NCBI RefSeq assembly: GCF_012273895.1
Contig: NC_052121.1
Coordinates: forward strand, 9,341,475-9,405,474
Length of the DNA stretch: 64,000 bases
Reading direction: 5' to 3'
Source of the DNA: Zerene cesonia
Taxonomy: Eukaryota; Arthropoda; Insecta; Lepidoptera; Pieridae
The notes beneath the pieces are model-generated. The model had not been told where the DNA came from. It ran no database searches and worked only from the letters and a program-made list of their open reading frames with translations. Shown piece after piece: positions 1 to 10,187 of the stretch (position 1 is the first letter of the stretch; each line of letters begins with the position of its first letter). The translations under genes were made by a program, and so were the position numbers.

Positions 1-2092
1 TTTCATTGCAATCGCGATTTATTTGGGATATAAATTTGAATTTTTAAAATTTGGCAAGTCTTTAAATTTCAGTTTCAACGCGCCTGCTAAACGCCTAAAG
101 GCAATAATGACTTGGCGCCAAATTTAAACTATCAAAAATTTACATAGGCTCTTATTTTTACTAAGCGATACATAATATGACGATGATAATAACGAATGAT
201 TAGCAAATGTTATTTTTGTTGTAATTACATATATTTATTGTAATATATATTTCATTGCTATTACAGTAATACAGACAAACAAAACAATCACTAGCTACAT
301 CTTAATACAATTGCCAGAAGTTTATATTTTTCCTTTTACAAACCATTTCAAAACAGTTCATAACTTTATAAACAACAATTTTTTGAGTAGTCTAGTATAT
401 TAATATCGTATAACTTCAAATCGTTCGCAATAATTATATATAAATTTACATTATACACGGGTAATATAATAATAATATTGAATGCTTGCGGAAACCCAAA
501 AAAAAACGAGTTATCGAAATAGTCAGTGATTACAAATTTTAATCTAAATAATTCAAGCAAAAGCGAGTCATAGTGAAATCAATGCTAACAACAAGAAATA
601 AAATTTAAGCGCCAACAACACGCGAAGCTTTGTAAGTGAACAATCGATAAACATTAAAAATTCATAACATTATCATGATATTTAACTAGACGTGAACTGT
701 AAATCAATGAACATATGTACCTTCTTTCATACGTTCAAGCAACATAAAAATACATCAAATAAAAAACAAATAACAAAATTATCTCGCGATTCGTGCACGC
801 AAATACATATTGAAAATGGAACTCACAATGAAAATTATGTTAAAAAGGGTCAAGAAGAATTTCATGCAACGAATGCTGCGCGGCTTCATGATGCCTTCGA
901 ATGTATTTGTTGGACAGTTTTGAATAAAATTTAAAATGTGTCCGGTTGAACTGGCGTGACTTGGTTAAATGACGGCGGTATCGATCATTGCAATGGGCTA
1001 CCTTCGGTGGTCATTACGCTCACGGTACTGAGGTGAGCGAGTGCTATTTATAATGATTCGATTTTTTTTTATACTTTACTTTTTTAAACAATACAATCGA
1101 ATTTTGAAATTCGATTGTATTGTTTTATTTTTGTTTTGCTTCGATAACTCCGTGGGTATTCAATCTATCGGCATAATTCTTTTAAGAATATTTCTAGTAA
1201 GAATGTAGAAATTCTGGTAAGAAATTTGTTGTCATTTGGCTCTAATTTTTAATATGGAGTGGTATCCTCCAAATTTATTGTAGGATAACAGCTTGTTATA
1301 AGAACATTGTAGTTAACTTGTAAATTGTACGTTGCTAGTAGAAAATTATACTATAATGTCTTCCCCATTTCCGTATATAGAACTATGATTGAAATGGTTA
1401 TTTGAAATGTCATGTTACCTAGTTATAGTTCTCCATGGATAAAGACTACTCAACTGTGCATGCATAGTGCTTCGGTATGCTCGAATAAGTGATGTGACGG
1501 AAGATTGCCATAGCCTGAAGTCTGAAAGAGACCGCTGCGATATCATGTTCTATTTTCTTCAACTTGTTAGTCATTGAATGTATATTTCCCAAATACGAAT
1601 ATACACAATGCATTCGAATTTAGCCAATATTTCGTTTTAATTTTGTTAGGGTGAGACTTAGATATTTTTTAAGCCTAGGTAATTTATTTTACCTATGGTG
1701 CGGGAATTTATACTCATAGCGATTTAATCCGCTCTGTTTATCGCGCCGCTCATCACAGCGCTACCATTATCTAGGACGTGGGAATACAGATGTCTATTTC
1801 ACATACGATTTGTCTTTGTGCCGCCATTTGCTGCATATCAATCCATTGATTATTAAATTAGCCGCACTTTCATAGTGCTAATATTAAATTGATATTATTA
1901 TTAATTGTTAATAAATTTTTTCACGATTATCTACTAATAGCGGATTAGATAATAAAATATAGAGAAAACAATCGGGATTCAATTTACCCCTTTTGACAAT
2001 TTTCGTTTCGGATTTATAAAAAGAGTATGGGCGTAGTAATTAATATATCTCATTAGATATACGTTATAGGTACATGTGACGATTTCTTATAT
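1..2092. other. AT-rich stretch without a supported gene
   Basis: No ORF here has splice context or protein-family resemblance. The longest reading frame (692-934, plus strand, 80 codons) has low-complexity Lys/Asn/His-rich composition and no recognisable domain, so I do not call it. The one clear structure is a perfect hairpin at 1086-1125, listed separately. The stretch could be intergenic DNA or untranslated sequence of a gene to the left of the window. Confidence 0.5.
1086..1125. repeat. Perfect 19-bp snap-back inverted repeat, 2-nt loop
   Basis: The left arm (1086-1104, AAACAATACAATCGAATTT) is followed after TG by its exact reverse complement (1107-1125). The loop is too short for a normal pre-miRNA, so a DNA-level fold-back or template-switch product is more likely. 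Confidence 0.9.
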
Positions 2093-2479
2093 GGGATTCG
2101 AGCACGCTACGGCACGAAATGGGCCGAAGCGTGCTCGAATCACAAGCACGAAGTTCAGCACCCACAAAAGACCGGCGTGAAATATCAGCATGCTACTGTG
2201 TTTCATGAGGAGGCCCATTTCCTTTTCCTCATCTTTCCCAGTCCATTCCTTCTCTCCACTTGTCAATCCTTTCCTTATCCCTATGAAGCGGGGAGCGTAT
2301 TCACAGATTATATTATTATATTCGTATTNNNNNNNNNNTATCCCTATGAAGCGGGCAGCGTATTCACAGATTAGATATATTATTATATTCGTATTCCTCT
2401 GCGAATGTTAGTGGGCGGTGGTGATCGCTTACCATCAGGCGAACCACCAGCTCAGTTGCCCGATATGACATAAAAAAAA
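2093..2479 (+). mobile_element. SINE-like element, family A (Metulj-like), interrupted by a 10-N gap
   Basis: This copy shares its body with others at 8427-8731, 19405-19695, 26920-27246, 45809-46088, 48770-48964, 53194-53402 and 61905-62107. The head resembles GAGCACGCTTCGGCACGAA and a central part reads CCAGTCCATTCCTTCT. The tail reads ATCAGGCGAACCACCAGCTC, then TGCCCG.TATGACAT, then an A-run. The A-rich end and the many diverged copies in both orientations fit a SINE. The name Metulj, a butterfly SINE family, is from memory and was not checked. The gap at 2329-2338 is flanked by duplicated sequence. Confidence 0.75.
2329..2338. other. Assembly gap (10 N)
   Basis: Ten N bases lie inside a SINE copy. 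About 50 bases before the gap (TATCCCTATGAAGCGG onward, through TATTCGTATT) are repeated after it with small differences, so the junction may be a false duplication. Confidence 0.98.
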
Positions 2480-2646
2480 TTCATTTAAAGCTGGACTCAA
2501 TAGTAGATCTCCGTCCAAAATCTACAAAGCAGAAACGATAATTCGTTATACATTGCTTCTTTATTGAAATATGTAACAACGAGGACGTGATCAAAAGATA
2601 CCATGTATTAGAAAACGTTATCTGAATCCACAGATTATGAACTAGG

Positions 2647-2689
2647 TATTAAAACCGGTATGTGATTATATCACATACCGGTTTTAATA
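2647..2689. repeat. Perfect 20-bp snap-back inverted repeat, 3-nt loop
   Basis: The left arm 2647-2666 (TATTAAAACCGGTATGTGAT) is followed by TAT and then its exact reverse complement (2670-2689). No similar sequence was noticed elsewhere in the window. Confidence 0.9.
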
Positions 2690-3152
2690 TCAATAAACAA
2701 TAAACAATATATTCGATGAAAATATGTTAAATAAGTTTCATAGGAATACACCTACAATGTAACGTCTACATAACTTTAGATATCGAAACTAAAAAACATT
2801 ACTTCTTTTTAACCAGACATGGTCCGCGACTAGACTAGACTAGGTCCGCCCGGCTTAGCCCGTGGTTTATAGGGCAGTTTACTAAATAATCTCTTTGTCC
2901 TTATTATACGGAACAAACGGTGAAAATTGTTTTGCAATCGGTCCGGTAGATCCTGATATTATATTATTATATGTTTATCGAAGATTGAAGAAACAATTTC
3001 ATCAGCTTTATAATAATTGTATGGATATTGTATTTACGCTTACCTATATCTTATCTTTAATTTTTAATGTTCAATAAATAATAAAAAAATCATGAAAGAA
3101 AACAAAGAAATTACTATCAAATCGTTTATTTACACAACATATTTATTATTTA

Positions 3153-5724
3153 CTAATATCTCACAGTGTGAGTATAGACTTCTATCTTACATCTTTCATT
3201 ATTCGCAACCCACATCGCTAGAAGCATTCCCGCTGCCTGAAAAATAAGTAAAAACAATACAAAATTGAGAATAAAATAAAGATTTTAATTATGGGAGTCG
3301 AGCACGCTTCGGCACGCCCAGCTCGCACCGGGGAAGTACCACACCCCCACAGAAGATCAGCGAAGATCGCGAAATATTATAAGTTTATTTAATCTTTCAT
3401 ATCGAAGCAGTATCATTTACTTCCTATACGTTCTATGTAATTTATGAATAATCGATACTTAAATAAGTAAATATTCTTATTTATTTCTTACTTCAAACCA
3501 GAAACTGGTGATAGCAACACCGAATAACCATTCAGCATCTGATCGTAGCACCTCCAAGATTTCATCTTCGCAGCCATCGGAGAAGTAGCTTGCAGACCTA
3601 GTAGCATATGTAAGTTAACGTACTTCTAAGACTCACATTTGAATCCAACTAATCCTATCCTTTCCTACTAATATTATAAATGCGAAAGTTTGTAAGGATG
3701 TGTATGTGTTTGTTGCTCTTTCACGCAAAAACTACTGAACCGATTGCAATGAAATTACAACAATACCGGAATAACATATAGGCAACTTTTTATCCCGATA
3801 TTCTTACGGGATACGGACTGACGCGGGTGAAACTGCGGGGCGCAGCTAGTACAAGATATGCGTGAATACAGATGCGTCTATGCCAGTTTTTATATATATT
3901 TTTCAACCAGGGCGGGTTCGTGGGCAAGGTAATAAATACCTGAGTAAAAACGTTAGGTAATATGTGTACATGTTTCAACAAAGAAACAGAATTAAATAGT
4001 CATACGAATACTCGTCCATCTTAATGTGAGGACTGCGCTTGTTTTTGAATAATCAATTTTAAGGCAATGAAAAGATTTATGCCGATCAGTGAAGATGCAG
4101 CTTTCTAAGGTGAAGAAGTTTTCAAATTGATTCAGCAGTTTTTGCGTAAAAACATGACACACATAAGTGCAAAAGATTGAAAAATAACACAATACTCACT
4201 CCAAGCAAGATCTATAAAGCATTTGTTTTGCAAAATCGTTTCTAGCGCGAAAAGCTTTCGCACAGCACGATATGCTGACTGGTTTCCGCAAAGCATGATA
4301 GTCTTCTGGCCCATTCAGACCACAGCATTCGTACTGAAAATAAAAGGTATAACAACATTATTATTAATTACTTAGTGGTAAGTGGTAGTTTGCCAAAGAC
4401 ATCAATAGATAAAATGGAAGTGGTTTTGCTGCTGCGCTATTTCTTCAAAGATAGACAGACTTTATCAATATATAAATTAAATTGACAATGTTTTTTAAGG
4501 CTTATACACATAAAGCCCAGTTTTATTTCGTCGATTATTAGTTAACAAACAACAAAACAAAACAAAATTTAAATGCCTATTCTTAAAGACTATATTTGCA
4601 TGAACATCACTTACAGAACTCTGAAGCTGGTCCCACAACTGCTTGTGCTCGACCTCCTCTCCAGTAATATTCTTGAAGAAGTCCTCTCGCAACCAATCCG
4701 CCACACGGAACTCCAGACCGTACCTCTGCACCGCCACATAGATGGTGACCAGTAACTCTATGACCACTATGATCATAAGAAATCCGATGTACTGCAAGAA
4801 AAATTATTGTATCATATGATTCATATGCTCCTACTTGACCTCTTCGTTGAAAAAAATGTCTCGGTCTGGCAGGACACAGAAGGCTGCTTTTTGAAATGAT
4901 ATAAATGAAACAGATGTATATCATCTGCTTATTATCCCACCAGGGAACTCAGAACTCCACTTTATAACGCTTAAAAATTTCTAGTACCATTTTTTTTTTT
5001 TAATTTAGTTTCCTTACGACAGTGTTCCGATTTCAGGCCTCATTTTATTTGCTACTATCAAAATAACTGATTTCACTTTTGTTTTTTTATAACTCGATAA
5101 CTCCGAAGGTTCTCAACCGATTGACGTGATTGTATTTAATGAATAATTAAATTTGGATGTTCAAAAAGTCATGCCACAAGCATCCCTCACCAAGTATAAC
5201 ATCTTAACATTGTTCCTCATAGCTCCAATGCTGCCGAAGGCCGCCACGCTCAGCACCAGTAGACTGGCCACGATCACCACAACATCCCCTATGTAAGTCC
5301 CTGCTGCATACTCTTCACCATATTGTTTTAGAACTCGGGTATCCACCACCGCAAATATGAAGGTACAGAGCGCTATCAGCTGAAGAAAATGGTATTATTT
5401 TTTTTAGCATATGACATTTTCACTTCCATACTATTCAATAGCTTTATAAATGAGAACTTTTTGCAGTGTGAAAGTATTTTCGGATAAAGTCGGATTAAAA
5501 AACACGTAATATTGTATTTTTTTTTTTCAAATAAGCCCTAAAATTTAATAGTGATTTTGAGTTGAAATCTGATAAATTGTTTGGCGAAATTTCGCAACTT
5601 TATTTCCTGAAACTGTTAATTGCAAAAAATCTCAGTTAAATAAAAAACTTACTATACAACACACGTTCAAACCCAGCAGCAAGCACTTAGCACAATTTGT
5701 ACTGAGTTCTTTGAAATTCAGCAT
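3153..5724 (-). CDS. Tetraspanin, six exons, complete (253 aa)
   Basis: This four-pass membrane protein organises receptors and adhesion molecules in plasma or endosomal membranes. The coding exons are complement(5653-5724, 5191-5379, 4615-4791, 4200-4333, 3492-3597, 3153-3236). All introns are GT/AG and the phases join exactly (0,0,0,2,0). Hydrophobic segments fall at about residues 13-36, 55-76, 83-107 and 214-236, the tetraspanin spacing. The large extracellular loop carries the diagnostic CCG motif at 149-151, then ISCC, RSC and DGC cysteines in the usual CCG...PxSC...EGC-like order. A sequon (NIT) follows transmembrane segment 3. The length fits the usual 220-280 residues. The start is the first ATG, before a Cys-rich juxtamembrane stretch that could be palmitoylated. 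AATAAA lies about 23 nt past the stop. I cannot name the exact subfamily member. Introns hold a Lep1 Helitron and SINE fragments. Confidence 0.95.
3292..3377 (+). mobile_element. 5' fragment of family A SINE
   Basis: Only the head of the family A element is present: GGGAGTCGAGCACGCTTCGG, then CCAGCTCGCACCGGGGAAGT and ACCACACCCCCACAGAA. The T-rich body and the tail are missing. It lies in the last intron of the minus-strand tetraspanin gene. Confidence 0.75.
3663..3850 (+). mobile_element. Lep1-type non-autonomous Helitron
   Basis: It starts TCCTACTAATATTATAAATG and ends with a GC-rich hairpin (ACGCGGGTGAAACTGCGGGG) plus CTAGT. A short internal stretch is deleted relative to the other copies. 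It lies in a tetraspanin intron. Confidence 0.85.
4048..4165 (-). mobile_element. Degenerate Helitron-like fragment
   Basis: The stretch from GCCGATCAGTGAAGATGCAG to TTCAGCAGTTTTTGCGTAAA matches sequence shared with 10864-11028, 53803-53952 and 55013-55150, a second small-element family with a CCGGCTTCGCCCG-type end. This copy lacks the GC-rich end. Confidence 0.5.
4850..4963 (+). mobile_element. 3' fragment of tRNA-derived SINE (family B)
   Basis: TGTCTCGGTCTGGCAGGACA, CAGAAGGCTG and the tail GAAACAGATGTATATCATCT match the non-tRNA part of the complete SINE at 59574-59782. The tRNA-like head is missing. It lies in a tetraspanin intron. Confidence 0.7.
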
Positions 5725-6508
5725 TTTGTTAAATCTTCGCACACAAACGTCAGGGTCAACAATTTTGTATGGACTGTGTATTATTGTATCACATTGCTAT
5801 TATATTAATTAAATTTCACACGAATATGGTCTTTAAGCTCATACCCAAGTGTTCGAATTCGCATGCATTTTAATAGTATGTAGATATTAAACCTAGGTTT
5901 ATGAAGTACGTAAGTCTTGGGAATCGACATATGAAATTAAATCGATGTATGTTAATTATGTAGCATTCTCAAGGGGTTACATTTGTTAATAAATAAATAT
6001 GCACAAGAAATAAAACAATAATTATTACCAATTAATAATTATGTCATAAAAGCGAGAAATAATGTTGTGTTGCAGTCAAAAAATATCCATACTTATATTA
6101 AAATAAGGATTTCCCTTTTAGCATGTAAGAACATGCTAAAAAGTTATAAGGGCGAAATAATCATTTCTAAATTAATAATTTAGAATTACTCACATTCACA
6201 ACTATGAAAGCATTGTCCAATAAAGATTTTCTTTTTACAAATTTGTATAAAATATTCTATAATATGTATAATAATTACTTAAAATTGTCGTATGCATTAT
6301 ATTTAATTAATATATTGTTTAATTAATGTATTGTTTTATTAATATAATTATTAATAAATGTTATTTAAAAACATCACTCTTTTATATTTTCAATTAGTTT
6401 AACTTAACACAACTACAAAACTCAAAGGTGCTTATTATATTTAATTTTTATACCAATATTATTTCCAGTGTAAAAATAAAACAATACAACTCTTCATAAC
6501 GCTACAAT
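5725..6508. other. AT-rich DNA upstream of the tetraspanin gene
   Basis: This must hold the tetraspanin 5' UTR and promoter, but no TATA box, initiator or other site can be singled out with confidence. No ORF or known repeat was recognised. Confidence 0.4.
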
Positions 6509-7508
6509 NNNNNNNNNNNNNNNNNNNNNNNNNNNNNNNNNNNNNNNNNNNNNNNNNNNNNNNNNNNNNNNNNNNNNNNNNNNNNNNNNNNNNNNNNNNN
6601 NNNNNNNNNNNNNNNNNNNNNNNNNNNNNNNNNNNNNNNNNNNNNNNNNNNNNNNNNNNNNNNNNNNNNNNNNNNNNNNNNNNNNNNNNNNNNNNNNNNN
6701 NNNNNNNNNNNNNNNNNNNNNNNNNNNNNNNNNNNNNNNNNNNNNNNNNNNNNNNNNNNNNNNNNNNNNNNNNNNNNNNNNNNNNNNNNNNNNNNNNNNN
6801 NNNNNNNNNNNNNNNNNNNNNNNNNNNNNNNNNNNNNNNNNNNNNNNNNNNNNNNNNNNNNNNNNNNNNNNNNNNNNNNNNNNNNNNNNNNNNNNNNNNN
6901 NNNNNNNNNNNNNNNNNNNNNNNNNNNNNNNNNNNNNNNNNNNNNNNNNNNNNNNNNNNNNNNNNNNNNNNNNNNNNNNNNNNNNNNNNNNNNNNNNNNN
7001 NNNNNNNNNNNNNNNNNNNNNNNNNNNNNNNNNNNNNNNNNNNNNNNNNNNNNNNNNNNNNNNNNNNNNNNNNNNNNNNNNNNNNNNNNNNNNNNNNNNN
7101 NNNNNNNNNNNNNNNNNNNNNNNNNNNNNNNNNNNNNNNNNNNNNNNNNNNNNNNNNNNNNNNNNNNNNNNNNNNNNNNNNNNNNNNNNNNNNNNNNNNN
7201 NNNNNNNNNNNNNNNNNNNNNNNNNNNNNNNNNNNNNNNNNNNNNNNNNNNNNNNNNNNNNNNNNNNNNNNNNNNNNNNNNNNNNNNNNNNNNNNNNNNN
7301 NNNNNNNNNNNNNNNNNNNNNNNNNNNNNNNNNNNNNNNNNNNNNNNNNNNNNNNNNNNNNNNNNNNNNNNNNNNNNNNNNNNNNNNNNNNNNNNNNNNN
7401 NNNNNNNNNNNNNNNNNNNNNNNNNNNNNNNNNNNNNNNNNNNNNNNNNNNNNNNNNNNNNNNNNNNNNNNNNNNNNNNNNNNNNNNNNNNNNNNNNNNN
7501 NNNNNNNN
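6509..7508. other. Assembly gap (1000 N)
   Basis: A run of exactly 1000 N is probably a scaffolding gap of arbitrary size. Any ORF crossing it is an artefact. Confidence 0.99.
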
Positions 7509-8426
7509 TAATAAATGTTATTTGCAGTTAACAATTTTCTTTTTTCTTTATTACAATATTTATGGCAAGACTAGGTATATTTCCATACAATTCAATGTTA
7601 TAAGTAAAAAAGTATAACAATACTGACAAATTAAGTACAAAAAGAACTTAAAATACCTCAGCTTAATTATTATTAGTTCATCGATTTTAGTCCTTAGCGT
7701 TTTTCAGAGATGACAATTTTAATTGATAGATCCATGTGGGGTTTAGTAGAAGCTTAACTTCAAGTTTATGGTCGCCAACACTTAATGTAACTTCGCAATT
7801 AATTATGGCTACTGTTATTAATTATCTTAAAAAATAGTATGATAGTTTTTGAAGGAAAAATCTCTAGTATTCTCATGTGTTTTGATGAAAAAAAGCCAAT
7901 CTCGACAGCTTTCATGAAAGTGAAAAATATACAAAATTTTTTAAAGAATTTACATGAAACTTTGTGGTATTATGACTAGGTTACTTGTACTATATTCAGT
8001 ATATATAGGCCTTATATTATAGGGTAGTATTGGTAGAGATAGAATGTTTTTCTCTCCCTCTAGCCTTAAGAGAATACATTTTCTCTCACTTATCAAGTGA
8101 ACTAATAGGATCATACGTATTTATAATAGATTATAAATTTTAACATTCATTTTATAAATAATAACTATAATAAGAAAATATAAAAAATAGATAGGCGTAC
8201 ATTATAAAACATTAGTAATCATAGCGGACATGATCAGAAAAACGAAAAACTTAATTAACGCTTTGATTAAATGTTATTTCTAGTATTTATTAAAACTACA
8301 ATAGAAGCTAATGCTGTGATGAATGATGCTGTGACGGTCGTCGCGTCGGATTTAAACCAACCCTCCACAGGTTCACTGAAAATCAATGAAATGTTATGTA
8401 AGTTTACTATAAATTACTTCAAAAAT
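7509..8426. other. No gene seen
   Basis: AT-rich sequence with no ORF showing splice context and no recognised repeat. Confidence 0.4.
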
Positions 8427-8731
8427 GTTTTTTTTTTTATGTCATAGCGGGCACCTGAGCTGGTGGTTCGTTCGCTGATGAACATTCGCAGTCTCAGACC
8501 TATGAGAATACGCTGCCCGCTTTTAAGTGATAAAGGGATAAGGAAAATATTGATGACAGAAAGAAGGAGTGGACTTGGAAGGGCTAGGAGAAGGAAATAG
8601 GCCTCCGGCTCCCCACTCACCATACGAATCACAAATAGCAAGCTATTATTTCACTCCGGTTTTCTGTGGGGGTTTGGTACTTCCCCGGTGCGAGCTGGCC
8701 CAATTCGTGCCGAAGCGTGCTCGACTCCCAC
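8427..8731 (-). mobile_element. SINE-like element, family A, near full length
   Basis: This reverse-oriented copy runs from the T-run (complement of the A-tail) and ATGTCATAGCGGGCACCTGA to the head GTGCCGAAGCGTGCTCGACT, CCCAC. ORFs across it in several frames are spurious. Confidence 0.8.
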
Positions 8732-10145
8732 AATGTATATCTCAGAAAGAATTCTCGTCTCTTTTGTAAAGTTTAGTGCATTTTTTTTATTTAAAATGAT
8801 TTTCGAAATGGCAACAATTACGAAAATCATTGAAAATCATTATAAAATAAGGCAACATTCTATATCCTGGTCAATAGTGACAATAATTCATCTGTGTATA
8901 CGTCTGTGCCCAGTTATACTCGTACTAATCTTGCCTTTACAGTAGACTCAGTGCCGTATTAGCAAAATATTTCATTTATCTCGATTCATTCGGATAACAA
9001 CGAAGGTAATATTACTAGTATGTTATCTGTGGTAACAGGAAGAAAATTTAAGGGTAGCTATTTGTGCTCACGTTTATTTTATTTAAGCCATAGATCATAC
9101 TCATCATCTTGCTTATATCATAATTTATTCAACATACAATATATATGTGTGTGTAGCCTTAAATTGGGATTGAGGATATAGGTGGATATAGGTTAGCTAA
9201 ATTGCCTATAAGTATTTTCTGTTACGCAAACTCTATTTATGTTAAACAAAACTAAATATATATATTTAGCTTTAGCTCAGTATTAATGTACTATGCAAAA
9301 TTAACTGAGACATTATTGAAAAAATACATATTTTTTAGAAACCCCATCGACACATAGATAAAAGCTACGTTTATTACTCATTGCAATATAATTTTGTCCA
9401 CTTTACCCTTTACATAAGGGTTTCATTAACTACTAGGATGCCTTGGCTGCACTTGGGAACTATGAAATATGACGTTGGTCCCAATAAGGGTTATTAGGAC
9501 CTAGATAAGAATCAATTTTTTTTAAAGTTCGTGTGAAAATGAGAAATGTATACTAAAATTAATTGACTATCCAAAAACGCAATATAAGTTATAATATTCG
9601 AAAGAAAAACCGGAATAAAAAAGGCAGGACTTCGGGATACAGGATATAAGAAGAAAAATAAATTTAGGTAGATATTACATGATTTTTTTTTATCTATAAA
9701 ACTACTTCATTATATGTATCATAATTAATAGCAAATTCAGGAGTACAAAACAAGACAGATTCTAGTTAAACTTGGCATTATATTGGCGTATATGCTTATC
9801 TTGTTGATTAATTGGATTGTATGTTTATTGATCTTATTTTTAAAAGGTCGTCTTTCTCGTTTTTGTAAAAAACAAATAGTTTTTTTCTTTATCTCTATTT
9901 TAAATAAAAAATAAAATGTATAGAATGTACATATGTCTGTGTGTTATTAATTCCTAGAAATTGAATCCATTAGTAACTTGTTTAGGCACAATAAAATCAA
10001 AGTATGAAAAAATATCGCTATACAAAAACTTAAGCATTAATAATCTCGGCTTAAGCCTTGCTCATAAAAAATTGACATTGAATTTAACAGTACGTTTTTT
10101 TCGTAAGCGAATTATCATAAGTATAAAATTAAGTTCACTAAAGGC
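8732..10145. other. No gene seen
   Basis: About 1.4 kb of AT-rich sequence downstream of the SOD gene. No conserved ORF, RNA gene or strong repeat was recognised. Confidence 0.4.
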
Positions 10146-10151
10146 TTTATT
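10146..10151 (-). terminator. Poly(A) signal of secreted SOD
   Basis: AATAAA on the minus strand, 37 nt past the stop codon at 10188. Confidence 0.6.
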
Positions 10152-10187
10152 TCATATCTATAACACTCAAATTAACAATAAAATATC

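Noticed and set aside
692..934. 80-codon plus-strand ORF
   Set aside because: No splice context, domain or conserved pattern; low-complexity composition expected by chance in AT-rich DNA.
6494..7534. Long ORF across N bases
   Set aside because: It consists almost wholly of undetermined residues in an assembly gap. The same holds for the frames across 41994-43177.
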